Source of the DNA: Nitrososphaerota archaeon
Lineage (GTDB): Archaea; Thermoproteota; Nitrososphaeria; Nitrososphaerales; Nitrosopumilaceae
NCBI GenBank assembly: GCA_028867595.1
Contig: JAGWGB010000004.1
Coordinates: 39,929 to 103,928, forward strand
DNA length: 64,000 nt
Reading direction: 5' to 3'
In this document: piece by piece, positions 52,771 to 61,505 of the stretch
Layout: each line of letters begins with the position of its first letter
Numbering within the stretch: position 1 is the stretch's first letter
Notes under the pieces: generated by a model
Seen by the model: the letters and a program-made list of their open reading frames with translations, nothing else
Told to the model about the DNA's origin: nothing
The model's database searches: none
Translations under genes and position numbers: made by a program

Positions 52771-54261
52771 CTATGTTTTTAATGCCTGTGTCTTTTTTAT
52801 TGCATAGCTTCCGCCAAATGCAATTGCTAGATTGATTGCAAGAGATATCACCGCAATGTAAATTGGACCAAAGACAGTACTGAAAAGAGACGACGTGAAT
52901 GGACCAAAGCTGTTTGCAGCTTCGACCATGTATATTCCAGAGCCAATGCCCACAAGCAGGCCAATAATGAGTGGAGTTTTTTTGAGAGATTTGACATACA
53001 AACCAAAAAGAACTGCAGGCAATATCTGCGCAATCAATATTCCTCCAAGCAATTGTAAAGATATTGCGTATGTTGCAGGAACCAGAAAGACAAACCCGAG
53101 TGCTATGAATTTGAAAGCAGTTGATGAAATCTTGGTGATCTTAATTTCTGAACTGTCTGAAATGTTTGGTTTGATTTCTTTGATTATGTTTCTTGTAAGT
53201 AGATTTGCTTGTGCTATTGCCATGATTGCAGCGGGGACAAGACCGCCCACAAAAATTCCAAGGAGTGCAATACCTGCAAACCATCCTGGAAGAGTATAGA
53301 GTATCAATGAGGGTACCACAAGTATTCCGCGTGAACTTTCTGGGAAACCAGAGAGGAAATTCATGGCGCTTGGAACTGCAAAGACAAGTATTCCCATCAA
53401 TGCCAGTACTGCAAGTCCCACTCCGTAGAGTGGGAGAAGCGCCGTACTCTTTCTAAGCTTCTGCGCACTCTCAGAGCTTAGCACGCCGCTTATTGCATGT
53501 GGGTAAAGGTAGAGTGCTAATGCGCTTCCAAGAATTAGCGTGGCATATGCAGGTACCAGAGAAGACGAGAGTGTGACATAACTTGACTTTACTTGACTAA
53601 ATGCATGAGAAAACCCTCCAATACTGATTGGAACTGCTATTATTACAACAAGAACCGTTATCCAGATGATGATATCCTTGAATATTGCCGTAAGGGTTGC
53701 ACCTCGCAAGCCGCTTGTATAGGTAAAGGCTGCCAATATAACAAAGGCAATCAATAGCGAGATCTCTTCTACAACCTGGGCATTGGCAAAACCTGAAAAC
53801 ATTACTGTAAGGACAGACTGCATGCCAACTATCTGCAATGCAATGTAGGGCAGTTCTGCAACAATGCCTGTTATTGCTATCATTATTGCAAGAGTAGAGC
53901 TACCAAATCGGTCCTTTACAAAATCTGATGCTGTAATGTATCCTTTCTCTCTTGCCAACGTCCACAATCGAGGCATGGTGACAAGTGCAACTCCAAAAGT
54001 GAGCATGACATATGGAATTGCAAAAAAATAGAGCGAGCCCTTGGCAAAAACCCCGGAAGGAATTGCAACAAAACTATACGCCGTGTAAAGGTCTGCCCCT
54101 ATGAGAAAGAAGACTAGTGTGGTGCCGAGCTTTCGCCCTGCAAGAGACCACTCGTGAACGTGATTGAGGTCTCCTCGTCTCCAGTACTTGCCATAAAACC
54201 CTAAAACAATAAACACAATGAAAAGCGAGACGAACGCAATTACGACATCAGAGCTTATCAT
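52771..54261 (-). CDS. Sodium:solute symporter (MctP/PutP-like)
   Basis: 496 residues and about thirteen membrane helices. Family motifs are [27 protein letters not shown] and the [16 protein letters not shown] stretch of SSS proteins. The DUF3311 protein just upstream is the usual partner of monocarboxylate carriers of the MctP type, so acetate, lactate or pyruvate are likelier than urea. Uptake of an organic acid would allow mixotrophy (inference). Confidence 0.85.
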   Translation of the reverse strand: MISSDVVIAFVSLFIVFIVLGFYGKYWRRGDLNHVHEWSLAGRKLGTTLVFFLIGADLYTAYSFVAIPSGVFAKGSLYFFAIPYVMLTFGVALVTMPRLWTLAREKGYITASDFVKDRFGSSTLAIMIAITGIVAELPYIALQIVGMQSVLTVMFSGFANAQVVEEISLLIAFVILAAFTYTSGLRGATLTAIFKDIIIWITVLVVIIAVPISIGGFSHAFSQVKSSYVTLSSSLVPAYATLILGSALALYLYPHAISGVLSSESAQKLRKSTALLPLYGVGLAVLALMGILVFAVPSAMNFLSGFPESSRGILVVPSLILYTLPGWFAGIALLGIFVGGLVPAAIMAIAQANLLTRNIIKEIKPNISDSSEIKITKISSTAFKFIALGFVFLVPATYAISLQLLGGILIAQILPAVLFGLYVKSLKKTPLIIGLLVGIGSGIYMVEAANSFGPFTSSLFSTVFGPIYIAVISLAINLAIAFGGSYAIKKTQALKT

Positions 54262-54457
54262 GATGTTTCTCCTTTAGATGCGCAAATACAAAGTAAAATC
54301 CAGCCGTTGCAAACAACCACAAAGTTTGAAACCAGTAAAAAAACGGCAATCCTAGAATCTCTGGAGATTCTCTGTTATAGATTGGAACTCCGAGATTGAC
54401 AAACGATGGAATTAAGATCAACAATGCAAGTATGACATGTATTTTCTTAATTCTCAT
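54248..54457 (-). CDS. DUF3311 membrane protein, symporter partner
   Basis: 69 residues with two membrane helices; the characteristic stretch is [20 protein letters not shown] then [16 protein letters not shown]3311 proteins are short partners of SSS symporters. ATG 54457 lies 27 nt below CTTATATCT on the minus strand (plus 54483-54491), so the start is moved in from the longer frame at 54514. It overlaps the symporter gene by 14 bp. Confidence 0.75.
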   Translation of the reverse strand: MRIKKIHVILALLILIPSFVNLGVPIYNRESPEILGLPFFYWFQTLWLFATAGFYFVFAHLKEKHHDKL

Positions 54458-54530
54458 ACCCCATGTTGGATTTGATGGTAAAGATATAAGGATTGAGAAC
54501 TGGTATTGGCGCAAAACTTGTTTTATCTCT

Positions 54531-56033
54531 CTACGATTTGGCTTTCTTGCCTAATGCAATCATGAACATGGTATTTTTGTTGCTTGCATGAGGTGAGAGA
54601 AATTCTGTCACCTCATCGTCATAAAATGTAAGTCCTGTAGCACCAATGTGTAATGCGTATGACGCAAGATACATTCGTCCTCCCATGATGCTTGCATCAA
54701 TCTGCGCAACTCTGTACCCGCGATTTCCAAAATGCTCAAGAACTTTTTGAAGGTCTGCCATGAAAAACAATGCAACAGACGCATCATATGGCAAGCTCTG
54801 GTCAAGCCCAAGGTGGCCTGACACACTTCGAAAATCGCCTTTCTTTAAAATTTCAAGTGAATTATTTTTCTTGTTGTAAAAATATGCGCCCTGTTCTATT
54901 CCATCAACTGCATTTGCTATGACATAGATATCATTGATGGTATCATCTTCAAAATCAGAGACAACACTGCCTGTGGATCTTTTCAGTATGGTTGAGAGAT
55001 GCTCAAGTGATATGGAATCATGAGAGAACTTGCGTGTAGAGCCTCGTCTAATGATTGTCTCTTCTAGACTGGCATCTGTGATAATGTAGTCTGCAAGTTT
55101 GATTGCCTCCTTGCCTGTCTTGGATGGTTTGTTATCCATTTTTTTTCTCCATATGGAGACTTGGTGACTTTCTGTCAACGAGGATGACTCGTGCATATTG
55201 TTTATGGCTGAAAATTCGAGTCCGTCTTCTTGGGGCTCTGCAATTTTGTCAAGCGGCGGGGGACTGGGAAGGTCTTGCTCTACGTGCCCAAGTGTGAGCA
55301 ATGCTAACGCGGCCTCGTTTTTACCATCAAGACCGAGAAGTAGGTTTACCTCAGAATCTACAAAGCCTAGTATCAACTTGGAGCAAAGCCTGTGGGCACT
55401 TGTTACGGCAAGAGAGTTGGAAAGAATGGTGCCACAGTCCCAAAATGCATGTCTGTACTCCCTTGCTTGATACTTGATAGAGTTTCTTGAAAATATATCC
55501 GTGAAGACAAGCGTTACAGGAGATCTCAAGACAAAAGGCTCACTTGCTGTAGCATTTGAGAGAATCTTCCTATAGTCTCCCTTTCGAAGCATTACAAGTG
55601 AAAGATTTTTTGGATCAAAATAATACACACCTGATTCAAGCCCTGGGATATCTGTGCAAACAACATACATCTCAATGTGATAAAGTGCACCAGTGCACGA
55701 CGCTGCTCTAAAATCTACATCTCCTAATGGAGGTGAAAACCTGAGCGTTTTTGTAATGCCTCCTGAGAAGAAGAGAATTTTTGAGAGAATAGCAAGATCT
55801 GGTACCTGCCTTGCGTTTTCATTGGATGTGTTATCTGATATTGCATCAAGTGTGGCAACTCCGCTTGGGCGTTTATCTGCTGTAAGTTTGATCTGAGGTC
55901 TGTTCTTGTAAATTTTGTAGGGAAGTGGTCGGTTTGCAGGGTGATATGTGTGAAGTCTGTCAAGCAAAATTCCATTTGGGTGCTTTGTCCCGTTATGGTA
56001 TTCCCATGCAGCTTCTATCTCGTAATTTTTCAT
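54531..56033 (-). CDS. SagB-type dehydrogenase with tandem nitroreductase domains
   Basis: 500 residues made of two nitroreductase-fold halves (about 50-260 and 310-495). The first has F-R-A-A-S-C-T-G-A-L-Y-H-I-E and a flavin-side stretch AILSKILFFSGGITKTLRFS; the second has R-R-G-S-T-R-K-F-S and V-A-Q-I-D-A-S-I-M-G-G-R-M-Y. Such tandem SagB/ThcOx proteins use FMN and in peptide pathways oxidise azolines. No cyclodehydratase or precursor gene is seen near, so a separate oxidase role is possible. Confidence 0.78.
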   Translation of the reverse strand: MKNYEIEAAWEYHNGTKHPNGILLDRLHTYHPANRPLPYKIYKNRPQIKLTADKRPSGVATLDAISDNTSNENARQVPDLAILSKILFFSGGITKTLRFSPPLGDVDFRAASCTGALYHIEMYVVCTDIPGLESGVYYFDPKNLSLVMLRKGDYRKILSNATASEPFVLRSPVTLVFTDIFSRNSIKYQAREYRHAFWDCGTILSNSLAVTSAHRLCSKLILGFVDSEVNLLLGLDGKNEAALALLTLGHVEQDLPSPPPLDKIAEPQEDGLEFSAINNMHESSSLTESHQVSIWRKKMDNKPSKTGKEAIKLADYIITDASLEETIIRRGSTRKFSHDSISLEHLSTILKRSTGSVVSDFEDDTINDIYVIANAVDGIEQGAYFYNKKNNSLEILKKGDFRSVSGHLGLDQSLPYDASVALFFMADLQKVLEHFGNRGYRVAQIDASIMGGRMYLASYALHIGATGLTFYDDEVTEFLSPHASNKNTMFMIALGKKAKS

Positions 56034-56155
56034 ATCTACAAGATCACGACTTGAAAACTATCTTAAACATTGCCAAAGGAAATACTGCATATTCCAAGTC
56101 GCACTCGTACTTTCTGTGTGTGGTTATGGCAAAAGACAAGATTATTACATGTTTA

Positions 56156-56173
56156 ACAAAACGTACGTTTTGT
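56156..56173. promoter_or_regulatory. Perfect 18-bp palindrome over the start of the gene at 56172
   Basis: ACAAAACGTACGTTTTGT equals its reverse complement. It overlaps the GTG start codon, and the TATA-like ATTATTACA (56141-56149) is placed 26 nt above that codon, so the palindrome covers the transcription start of a leaderless message. Confidence 0.5.
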
Positions 56174-56561
56174 GGAAGTCAAAGAAGATGTCATGATGCA
56201 GTTGGTTCAATCTGCTGATCTAAAGTATACTTTACACGTTGATGACAAAACATTCAACCTTGAGAATGTTTCAATAGAAAAATCGAAAATACCTGTAAGA
56301 AAACCTACCACAAGGGGCGGCGTGTACTTTACTGATACCATGGCTTACAAGATAAAGGCCGCAACAAATGACATGTCCATACTTTCACTCCTGCCAAAGA
56401 TCATGCTTGGACCAAATACTGAATTCAAGCCTGTTGAGGTGAAAACCAAACTGTTAGTTGGTAATGAGACAAAACATGTTACCCTAGTCTCTCATGTTTC
56501 AAACACTGTAAACACAAAGACACGCGTAGAACTAAACATGATAGTTGACAGAACTGCATGA
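56172..56561 (+). CDS. Hypothetical beta-rich protein
   Basis: 129 residues with strands ADLKYTLHVDDKTFNLENVS and TKLLVGNETKHVTLVSHVSN. No signal peptide, no cysteines. The palindrome at its start suggests tight control. GTG 56172 is used; ATG 56193 and 56196 are possible. The family is unknown to me. Confidence 0.55.
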   Translation: MEVKEDVMMQLVQSADLKYTLHVDDKTFNLENVSIEKSKIPVRKPTTRGGVYFTDTMAYKIKAATNDMSILSLLPKIMLGPNTEFKPVEVKTKLLVGNETKHVTLVSHVSNTVNTKTRVELNMIVDRTA

Positions 56562-56589
56562 CATTTTTTTAAAGCAAAACTATCTTATA

Positions 56590-58014
56590 ATGCTAGACAA
56601 AGCCATGTGTATGCAAAAAGTTATTCTGGCATTACTGGTTTTGTTTTTTGGCATCTCATTATCAAACGCTTTTGCAGATTCTGCTTCTGTTGGCTTTACC
56701 AGTCCAACCAGAATTAGTTCGTCTACTGACAATTCTACAATTCCTCAGTTGATAGTTTCGGGAAACAACGTGTATCTTGGATGGATAGACCACACTGCAG
56801 GAAAGTTTGGCGCGATACTTGCAAAAAGCAACGACGGAGGATCTTCCTTTGAAAAACAAGTTGACTTGGGAAATGTAAACTCTGGTGCTCCAGACAACAT
56901 CCGAATTGCAGAGTTTCAAGGCAATGTGTATTCTGTATGGCAGTCTTATTCTGCAAACAAGTCTAGCATAGCATTTGCAAAAAGCAGTGACAACGGTACC
57001 ACATTTAGCTCTCCGAAGCAGATTAGTGACCCGGCAAAAGATTCTGCATTCCCGCAGATAGCAGCATACGGGAATAATGTCTATGTAACCTGGCTTGGTA
57101 GAACAACAAACGATGTAACTAATGTATTCTTTACAAAAAGCAGTGATGGAGGAGCTACGTTTTCAACTCCTATTGCAATAACTGCCCACAGTGGAAATTC
57201 TGGAGTTCCAAAGATCTACGCCACTGCAAATAATGTTTATTTGATGTGGGAAGACAATAGTGCGAAAAACTTTGATGTCTATCTAAGCACAAGCAGTGAT
57301 TCTGGAAATACGTTTGATGCGCCTGTCGACATAAGCAATAACGTTGGTGATTCTGGCGCGCCGCAGATGATAATAGATGGGAACAACATCTACGCCACAT
57401 GGATGGATTTTACACCAGGAAACTTTGATGTGATGTTCTCAAAAAGTACAGATGGGGGACAGACATTTGCAAAACCTGTAAACCTAAGCGTGGATGGACA
57501 AGACTCGGGATATCCACAACTTGCTGCTGCAGGCAACAATGTTTACGTTACATGGACCAATGCTGTATCAGACAAAAACTATGATATTTTCTTTGCAAAG
57601 AGTGCTGATGGTGGAAAAACATTTGGCCAGCCATTGAATGTGAGCAACACTGTGGGTGCTTCCGGTTGGCCACAGATGGCAGTTGACGGCAATGTCTACA
57701 TAAGCTGGGTAGACAATACTCCTGGACCGTATGCTATTTACATTGCAAAAAGTACAGACAACGGAAACAGCTTTGAAGCTCCGGTGGTTGTAAACAGCAA
57801 TGCGAATGATTCATGGTATAACAAAATGACAACATCGCAAAATGCTGTATACTTGACATGGGCTGAAGTAGGCAAAAACAGCAGCAGCATCATGTTCTCA
57901 AAGAGCACCACATTTGTTCCAGAATTTGGTCCTGTTGCATCTCTGGTTCTAATAATTTCAGTAATGTCTATTCTAGTAATATCTCAGAGATCTGGACTAA
58001 AAGCAAGAATTTAG
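56590..58014 (+). CDS. BNR/sialidase-like propeller surface protein with PEFG-CTERM
   Basis: 474 residues: signal peptide ending at NAFADS, seven or eight repeats of about 50 residues with S-x-D-G-G-x-x-F (BNR/Asp-box: S-N-D-G-G-S-S-F, S-S-D-G-G-A-T-F, S-T-D-G-G-Q-T-F) and Y-V-T-W strands, then the anchor VPEFGPVASLVLIIS and the tail QRSGLKARI. The Asp boxes build a sialidase-like propeller; the sialidase catalytic residues are not obvious. A surface binding role is more likely. Confidence 0.85.
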   Translation: MLDKAMCMQKVILALLVLFFGISLSNAFADSASVGFTSPTRISSSTDNSTIPQLIVSGNNVYLGWIDHTAGKFGAILAKSNDGGSSFEKQVDLGNVNSGAPDNIRIAEFQGNVYSVWQSYSANKSSIAFAKSSDNGTTFSSPKQISDPAKDSAFPQIAAYGNNVYVTWLGRTTNDVTNVFFTKSSDGGATFSTPIAITAHSGNSGVPKIYATANNVYLMWEDNSAKNFDVYLSTSSDSGNTFDAPVDISNNVGDSGAPQMIIDGNNIYATWMDFTPGNFDVMFSKSTDGGQTFAKPVNLSVDGQDSGYPQLAAAGNNVYVTWTNAVSDKNYDIFFAKSADGGKTFGQPLNVSNTVGASGWPQMAVDGNVYISWVDNTPGPYAIYIAKSTDNGNSFEAPVVVNSNANDSWYNKMTTSQNAVYLTWAEVGKNSSSIMFSKSTTFVPEFGPVASLVLIISVMSILVISQRSGLKARI

Positions 58015-58613
58015 ATTTTATCATCCCCTAACTCCTTCTCCGCTTTATCCCTAAGGGACATGTATCTAGAAAATTTCTTGTTCCATCTTGAAAAAAAGCT
58101 GTATTCCTTTATTCCAATGAACAGGTATATTGATGATAACACAATGGAGACCACTATGAAGACAATGATTATTGTACTAATGTCTAACACCTGATGTGGA
58201 AACGGGCCGCCCGAGATCATAAACTTTGGAGGACCAGCAGGCATGTATACCACGTTAGGAGGACCTTTGTGTATGGTCACTATCTCTCCTCCAGTCATAT
58301 TGATACCTTTTTGGATAAAGATCCCGCCTGGCATGTAACTTGCGTTAAATCTCATCTCCTTTATCTGGCCTGGAGTACTGTTTATCAGTCCAGACTCTAC
58401 AAAGCTAACTTCAGGTCCTGGAACAAGAGTTGGAGCAGAAAGCAAAAGTACTGCAATAACAAGAGAGATTGGAACCAGTACAAATGCAGATATGATTAGC
58501 AACATTGAGACATTCCGAAATGTGTACATGTGTGATACTAGCTCATCTAATACTTTGAATACACTTTCACGTTCGCTTTCTTTTGGTGAAGGTTTGTTTT
58601 CAGGTTCTGACAC
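58011..58613 (-). CDS. Two-helix membrane protein controlled by the GTAACATAGTTAC site
   Basis: About 200 residues: a cytoplasmic N part, a first helix (MLLIISAFVLVPISLVIAVL), an outer beta-rich domain of some 70 residues and a second helix (ISTIIIVFIVVSIVLSSIYL) with a charged cytoplasmic tail. GTG 58613 (alternative GTG 58625) is about 26 nt below GTTTTAAG on the minus strand, with operator copy A just upstream. Function unknown. Confidence 0.6.
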   Translation of the reverse strand: MSEPENKPSPKESERESVFKVLDELVSHMYTFRNVSMLLIISAFVLVPISLVIAVLLLSAPTLVPGPEVSFVESGLINSTPGQIKEMRFNASYMPGGIFIQKGINMTGGEIVTIHKGPPNVVYMPAGPPKFMISGGPFPHQVLDISTIIIVFIVVSIVLSSIYLFIGIKEYSFFSRWNKKFSRYMSLRDKAEKELGDDKI

Positions 58614-58652
58614 TGCACAATGCACTCCCTTTATTTGTCTTAAAACGCTTCT

Positions 58653-58669
58653 GTAACATAGTTACCGAG
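58653..58669. promoter_or_regulatory. 17-bp operator, copy A
   Basis: GTAACATAGTTACCGAG contains the inverted repeat GTAAC-ATA-GTTAC. It is directly upstream of the TATA region of the membrane protein gene and just past the stop of the wHTH gene. An identical 17-mer occurs in reverse at 59074. Confidence 0.6.
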
Positions 58670-58960
58670 TTACTCCTTACTTTTTCTTGGAAACAATTCC
58701 TCGTATGGATCCAAGACTTCTTTTAGTACGTGAATTCCCTTGTCGGTGATGCTATACTTGACAATTTTTTTACTTCCCCATGGCTCTTCTACTTTATTTA
58801 TGAATTCTTTTCTTTCTAGATCTTCCAATATGTCCTTGTGAGCTACAATATTCAGGCCACATCTGGAGAGAAGTGACGTCTGTTTTAGCTCGCCTGCTTC
58901 TGTTAATGCAAGTAAGATGTCTTTTCTTATGTAGACTCTATCTCTATACTCATGTGACAA
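58670..58960 (-). CDS. Winged-helix regulator between two copies of one operator
   Basis: 96 residues: a single wHTH (KQTSLLSRCGLNIVAHKDIL, LERKEFINKVEEPWGSKKIV) with an extended start. It resembles small archaeal DNA-binding proteins with C-terminal helical tail for dimer contact. TTG 58960 is the start, no ATG is in frame earlier. Position between operators A and B makes it their likely ligand. Confidence 0.7.
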   Translation of the reverse strand: MSHEYRDRVYIRKDILLALTEAGELKQTSLLSRCGLNIVAHKDILEDLERKEFINKVEEPWGSKKIVKYSITDKGIHVLKEVLDPYEELFPRKSKE

Positions 58961-59073
58961 ATATTTTCCCCATCAAAAACCCACATCTGCGTTATTTTGT
59001 GGAATATTACAAATAGAGAACAGTCCTAGTGTAAAGTGCATAGCGAGAAATCAAATTTCAACTAATTATGCTT

Positions 59074-59090
59074 CTCGGTAACTATGTTAC
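59074..59090. promoter_or_regulatory. 17-bp operator, copy B (inverted)
   Basis: The reverse complement of copy A, 17 of 17 bases. It contains GGTAAC-TAT-GTTACC. It lies about 65 bp above the PepSY gene start and upstream of its TATA box (59119-59128). Confidence 0.6.
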
Positions 59091-59156
59091 CTAATATTAT
59101 GAACTAACAAGGTTGAACAAAATTTTATAGATTTACTATAGTTATTGCCGGTGCAA

Positions 59157-59684
59157 ATGATGAACAAAATCATTTCAAACAAAAAGACATTGCTTGGAAT
59201 TGTTCTAGGTATGGCAATCATTGCTACCATTGGGACAACGGTATCTGTGTACGCTGACACAACCCCATCTAACAATACCGGAACCTTGGGCAAGACCATG
59301 GTTAACATACCTGCAATTCAAGGAAGCATCAACATAAACCAACTTCTAATGCAGAACGTCAAGACAAAGTTTGTTGATGCTGCAAATACTGCACAAACTG
59401 CGGTGACTGGAGGAACTGTGACAGGAGGACAACTAGGACCATATCAAGGGTACTATGTGTACAACTTTCAAGTCCTTGACAGCTCAGGCAAGACACATCT
59501 TGTCATAGTGGATGCAGGAAATGGCCAAGTTTTGTCAAACACTGAGACACCTGATGGATTTTTCGGCATGCCAGGAAAAGTAATGATGTTCCGTGGTATC
59601 GGAGGACCTATGGGCGACATATCGTATCAGGCCATGAATCCCGCAGATGGACCAGTTGTCATAGGAACTGCACCAAGCAAGTAG
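59157..59684 (+). CDS. Exported PepSY-domain protein
   Basis: 175 residues: a signal peptide (LLGIVLGMAIIATIGTTVSV), then a PepSY domain (about 75-125) with G-Y-Y-V-Y-N-F-Q-V-L-D and L-V-I-V-D-A-G-N-G-Q-V-L. PepSY domains often inhibit proteases or bind ligands near the cell surface. ATG 59157 or 59160 follows TATA-like TTTTATAG. Operator B upstream connects it to the membrane protein at 58011 as one small regulon. Confidence 0.75.
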   Translation: MMNKIISNKKTLLGIVLGMAIIATIGTTVSVYADTTPSNNTGTLGKTMVNIPAIQGSININQLLMQNVKTKFVDAANTAQTAVTGGTVTGGQLGPYQGYYVYNFQVLDSSGKTHLVIVDAGNGQVLSNTETPDGFFGMPGKVMMFRGIGGPMGDISYQAMNPADGPVVIGTAPSK

Positions 59685-59700
59685 GACGCAATTCCTTCCC

Positions 59701-59713
59701 TTTTTTTATTTTT
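59701..59713 (+). terminator. T-rich terminator after the PepSY gene
   Basis: TTTTTTTATTTTT begins 17 bp after the stop codon and lies just before the end of the convergent epimerase gene. Confidence 0.45.
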
Positions 59714-59724
59714 AGTTTAACCTC

Positions 59725-60126
59725 TTACTGATGAATCTCAATAAACTCGATGAGGCCACACTTTGTGTTTTTCATGTTAAGGTCTACAAATGCAATTCTT
59801 CTTTCATCAAAGCCCTTTACGGGCTCTACAAGCACTGTCGCACCCTTGCTTGCCATAGAGTCTACTTCTTTATGTATGTCGTCTACCTCAAAACACAGAT
59901 GATGGATTCCGCCTCCGCTTGATGCAAACTCTGCAATGGAAGAATCTGGAGATGCGGGCTCTATCAGTTCAAGGAACGGTTCGCCAATTTTTAAAAAACA
60001 GACATTTACCTTTCTGCTTCCTACTGGGGTTGGCAGGCTGATGCTTTGAAAGGTCATGTATTTTTTGAGGTCTCCAAGTGAATTCTGGATGCTTGGCACG
60101 ACAACTCCGATATGATGCAGCTTCAT
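59725..60126 (-). CDS. mce: Methylmalonyl-CoA epimerase-like (VOC/glyoxalase-fold) protein
   Basis: 133 residues, right for the family. The start K-L-H-H-I-G-V-V-V-P-S-I gives the first metal His; later G-G-G-I-H-H-L-C-F-E-V supplies the second, and E residues in PFLELIEPAS and GLIEFIEIH complete a metal site. Methylmalonyl-CoA epimerase is needed in the 3-hydroxypropionate/4-hydroxybutyrate cycle of thaumarchaea. ATG 60126 lies 27 nt below CTTATTTTATC on the minus strand, so the longer frame to 60198 is not used. Other VOC enzymes cannot be ruled out. Confidence 0.8.
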   Translation of the reverse strand: MKLHHIGVVVPSIQNSLGDLKKYMTFQSISLPTPVGSRKVNVCFLKIGEPFLELIEPASPDSSIAEFASSGGGIHHLCFEVDDIHKEVDSMASKGATVLVEPVKGFDERRIAFVDLNMKNTKCGLIEFIEIHQ

Positions 60127-60185
60127 GTTTTTCCCAAGACCGGGGTGATAAAATAAGATACCGGCCAAAGCGCTAAATTCTGGAA

Positions 60186-60359
60186 ATGCGTACATCATAC
60201 ATGGTAGAGGAGCAATATCGAAAGGGGAAAAAGTACTATTTCTGTGACAAGTGTGGATTTGGATATGGTGAGCCGCACATTGCCCAAGAATGCCAAGATT
60301 ACTGCAGTAGAAACATCAAGTGCTCTGAAAAGATAACCCGAAAAGCGCTGTTTCACTAG
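60186..60359 (+). CDS. Small cysteine-rich (zinc-binding) protein
   Basis: 57 residues containing F-C-D-K-C-G-F-G-Y, then E-C-Q-D-Y-C and I-K-C-S-E: five or more cysteines at metal-site spacing. ATG 60186 (ATG 60201 alternative) reads away from the epimerase gene. Not listed among longer frames because of its size, but cysteine pattern and clean stop support it. Likely a zinc ribbon of unknown partner. It precedes mqnE by 48 bp. Confidence 0.65.
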   Translation: MRTSYMVEEQYRKGKKYYFCDKCGFGYGEPHIAQECQDYCSRNIKCSEKITRKALFH

Positions 60360-60377
60360 AGAAAAGTACCGTTTACT

Positions 60378-60385
60378 TTTATATT
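60378..60385 (+). promoter_or_regulatory. TATA box of mqnE
   Basis: TTTATATT is centred 26 nt above GTG 60408. It overlaps the TTG at 60384, so that upstream start would be inside its own promoter and is rejected. Confidence 0.5.
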
Positions 60386-60407
60386 GATATCAAAATCAAC
60401 AGAAGAC

Positions 60408-61505
60408 GTGCTGGAAAAACTAGTCAAAGAATCACGAGCGCTTGAGAGAGCCATATCAGGAGAGGAACTCTCATACGATGACGGACTTGAGCTAATGTCT
60501 TATGACAATCTGTACATGCTTGGCGCAGCGGCTGATCTTGTAAGACAAAAGCTTGCAGGAAATACAGTAACGTTTGCTGCATCGTATTATCTGAATTACA
60601 CCAATGTTTGCGCAGCAAGCTGCCAGATGTGCGCATTTTATAGAAAAGGAAATGAATCTGATGCCTACACGCTTACTCCTCAAGACATCGAAGCCAGAGT
60701 GGGAAAAGCAAAGGAGATGGGCGCAACCGAGGTGCACATCGTAGGTGGGTTTCATCCAGAACTGCCACTTGAATACTATGAAGAGATGTTTCGTACAATA
60801 AAAAAGAGCCATCCAGAAATGAACATCAAGGCACTCACTGCTGCTGAAATATTCTTTTTATCAAAGCTAACAAAAAATTCTGTAAAAGAAGTTCTTTTGC
60901 GACTCAAAGCAGCAGGACTTGATACCATGCCAGGCGGAGGTGCAGAACTTTTTCACCCCGAGATAAGAAGTAAGATAGTTCGCGGCAAGTGTTCTGGACA
61001 AGAATGGCTTGATACTATCGAGCAGGCCCATAACTTGGGAATAAAGAGCAATGCGACAATGCTTTTTGGCCACATTGAAAAGCCAGAGCATATCATTGAT
61101 CACTTGGTAAAACTACGCGAGGTCCAGAAAAGAACAAAGGGCTTCATAACATTAATTCCTCTCAAGTTTAGCTTGGAAAACACTGAACTTGAAAAGACAG
61201 GGCAAGTCAAGGCAGAAAGTGCGTCTACATATGACCTTAGGATAACTGCAGTATCAAGGCTGATGCTTGCACAGCAACTCAACAATATTTCTGTCTACTG
61301 GGTTGCATTGGGAAAGAAATTGGCTCAGGTGGCGTTGACATACGGCGGAAATGATATGGTTGGAACTGCCTTCTCAGAGGAGATATACAAAGCAGCAGGC
61401 AAGGGGACAAACTCTTCCATACTTGAGCTTGCAAATACTATAAAGGAGATTGGAAGAGATGCAGCACAAAGAGACACGTTTTTCAATATTTTAAAAAGAT
61501 TCTAG
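60408..61505 (+). CDS. mqnE: Aminofutalosine synthase MqnE (radical SAM)
   Basis: 365 residues. The cluster motif is C-A-A-S-C-Q-M-C (C-x3-C-x2-C) and the late stretch M-P-G-G-G-A-E-L-F-H-P-E-I-R with G-K downstream is the MqnE form (MqnC has a different series after G-G-G-A-E). It joins SAM to 3-[(1-carboxyvinyl)oxy]benzoate, an early step of futalosine-route menaquinone synthesis. Menaquinones are the quinones of thaumarchaea. mqnD lies nearby on the other strand. Confidence 0.88.
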   Translation: MLEKLVKESRALERAISGEELSYDDGLELMSYDNLYMLGAAADLVRQKLAGNTVTFAASYYLNYTNVCAASCQMCAFYRKGNESDAYTLTPQDIEARVGKAKEMGATEVHIVGGFHPELPLEYYEEMFRTIKKSHPEMNIKALTAAEIFFLSKLTKNSVKEVLLRLKAAGLDTMPGGGAELFHPEIRSKIVRGKCSGQEWLDTIEQAHNLGIKSNATMLFGHIEKPEHIIDHLVKLREVQKRTKGFITLIPLKFSLENTELEKTGQVKAESASTYDLRITAVSRLMLAQQLNNISVYWVALGKKLAQVALTYGGNDMVGTAFSEEIYKAAGKGTNSSILELANTIKEIGRDAAQRDTFFNILKRF

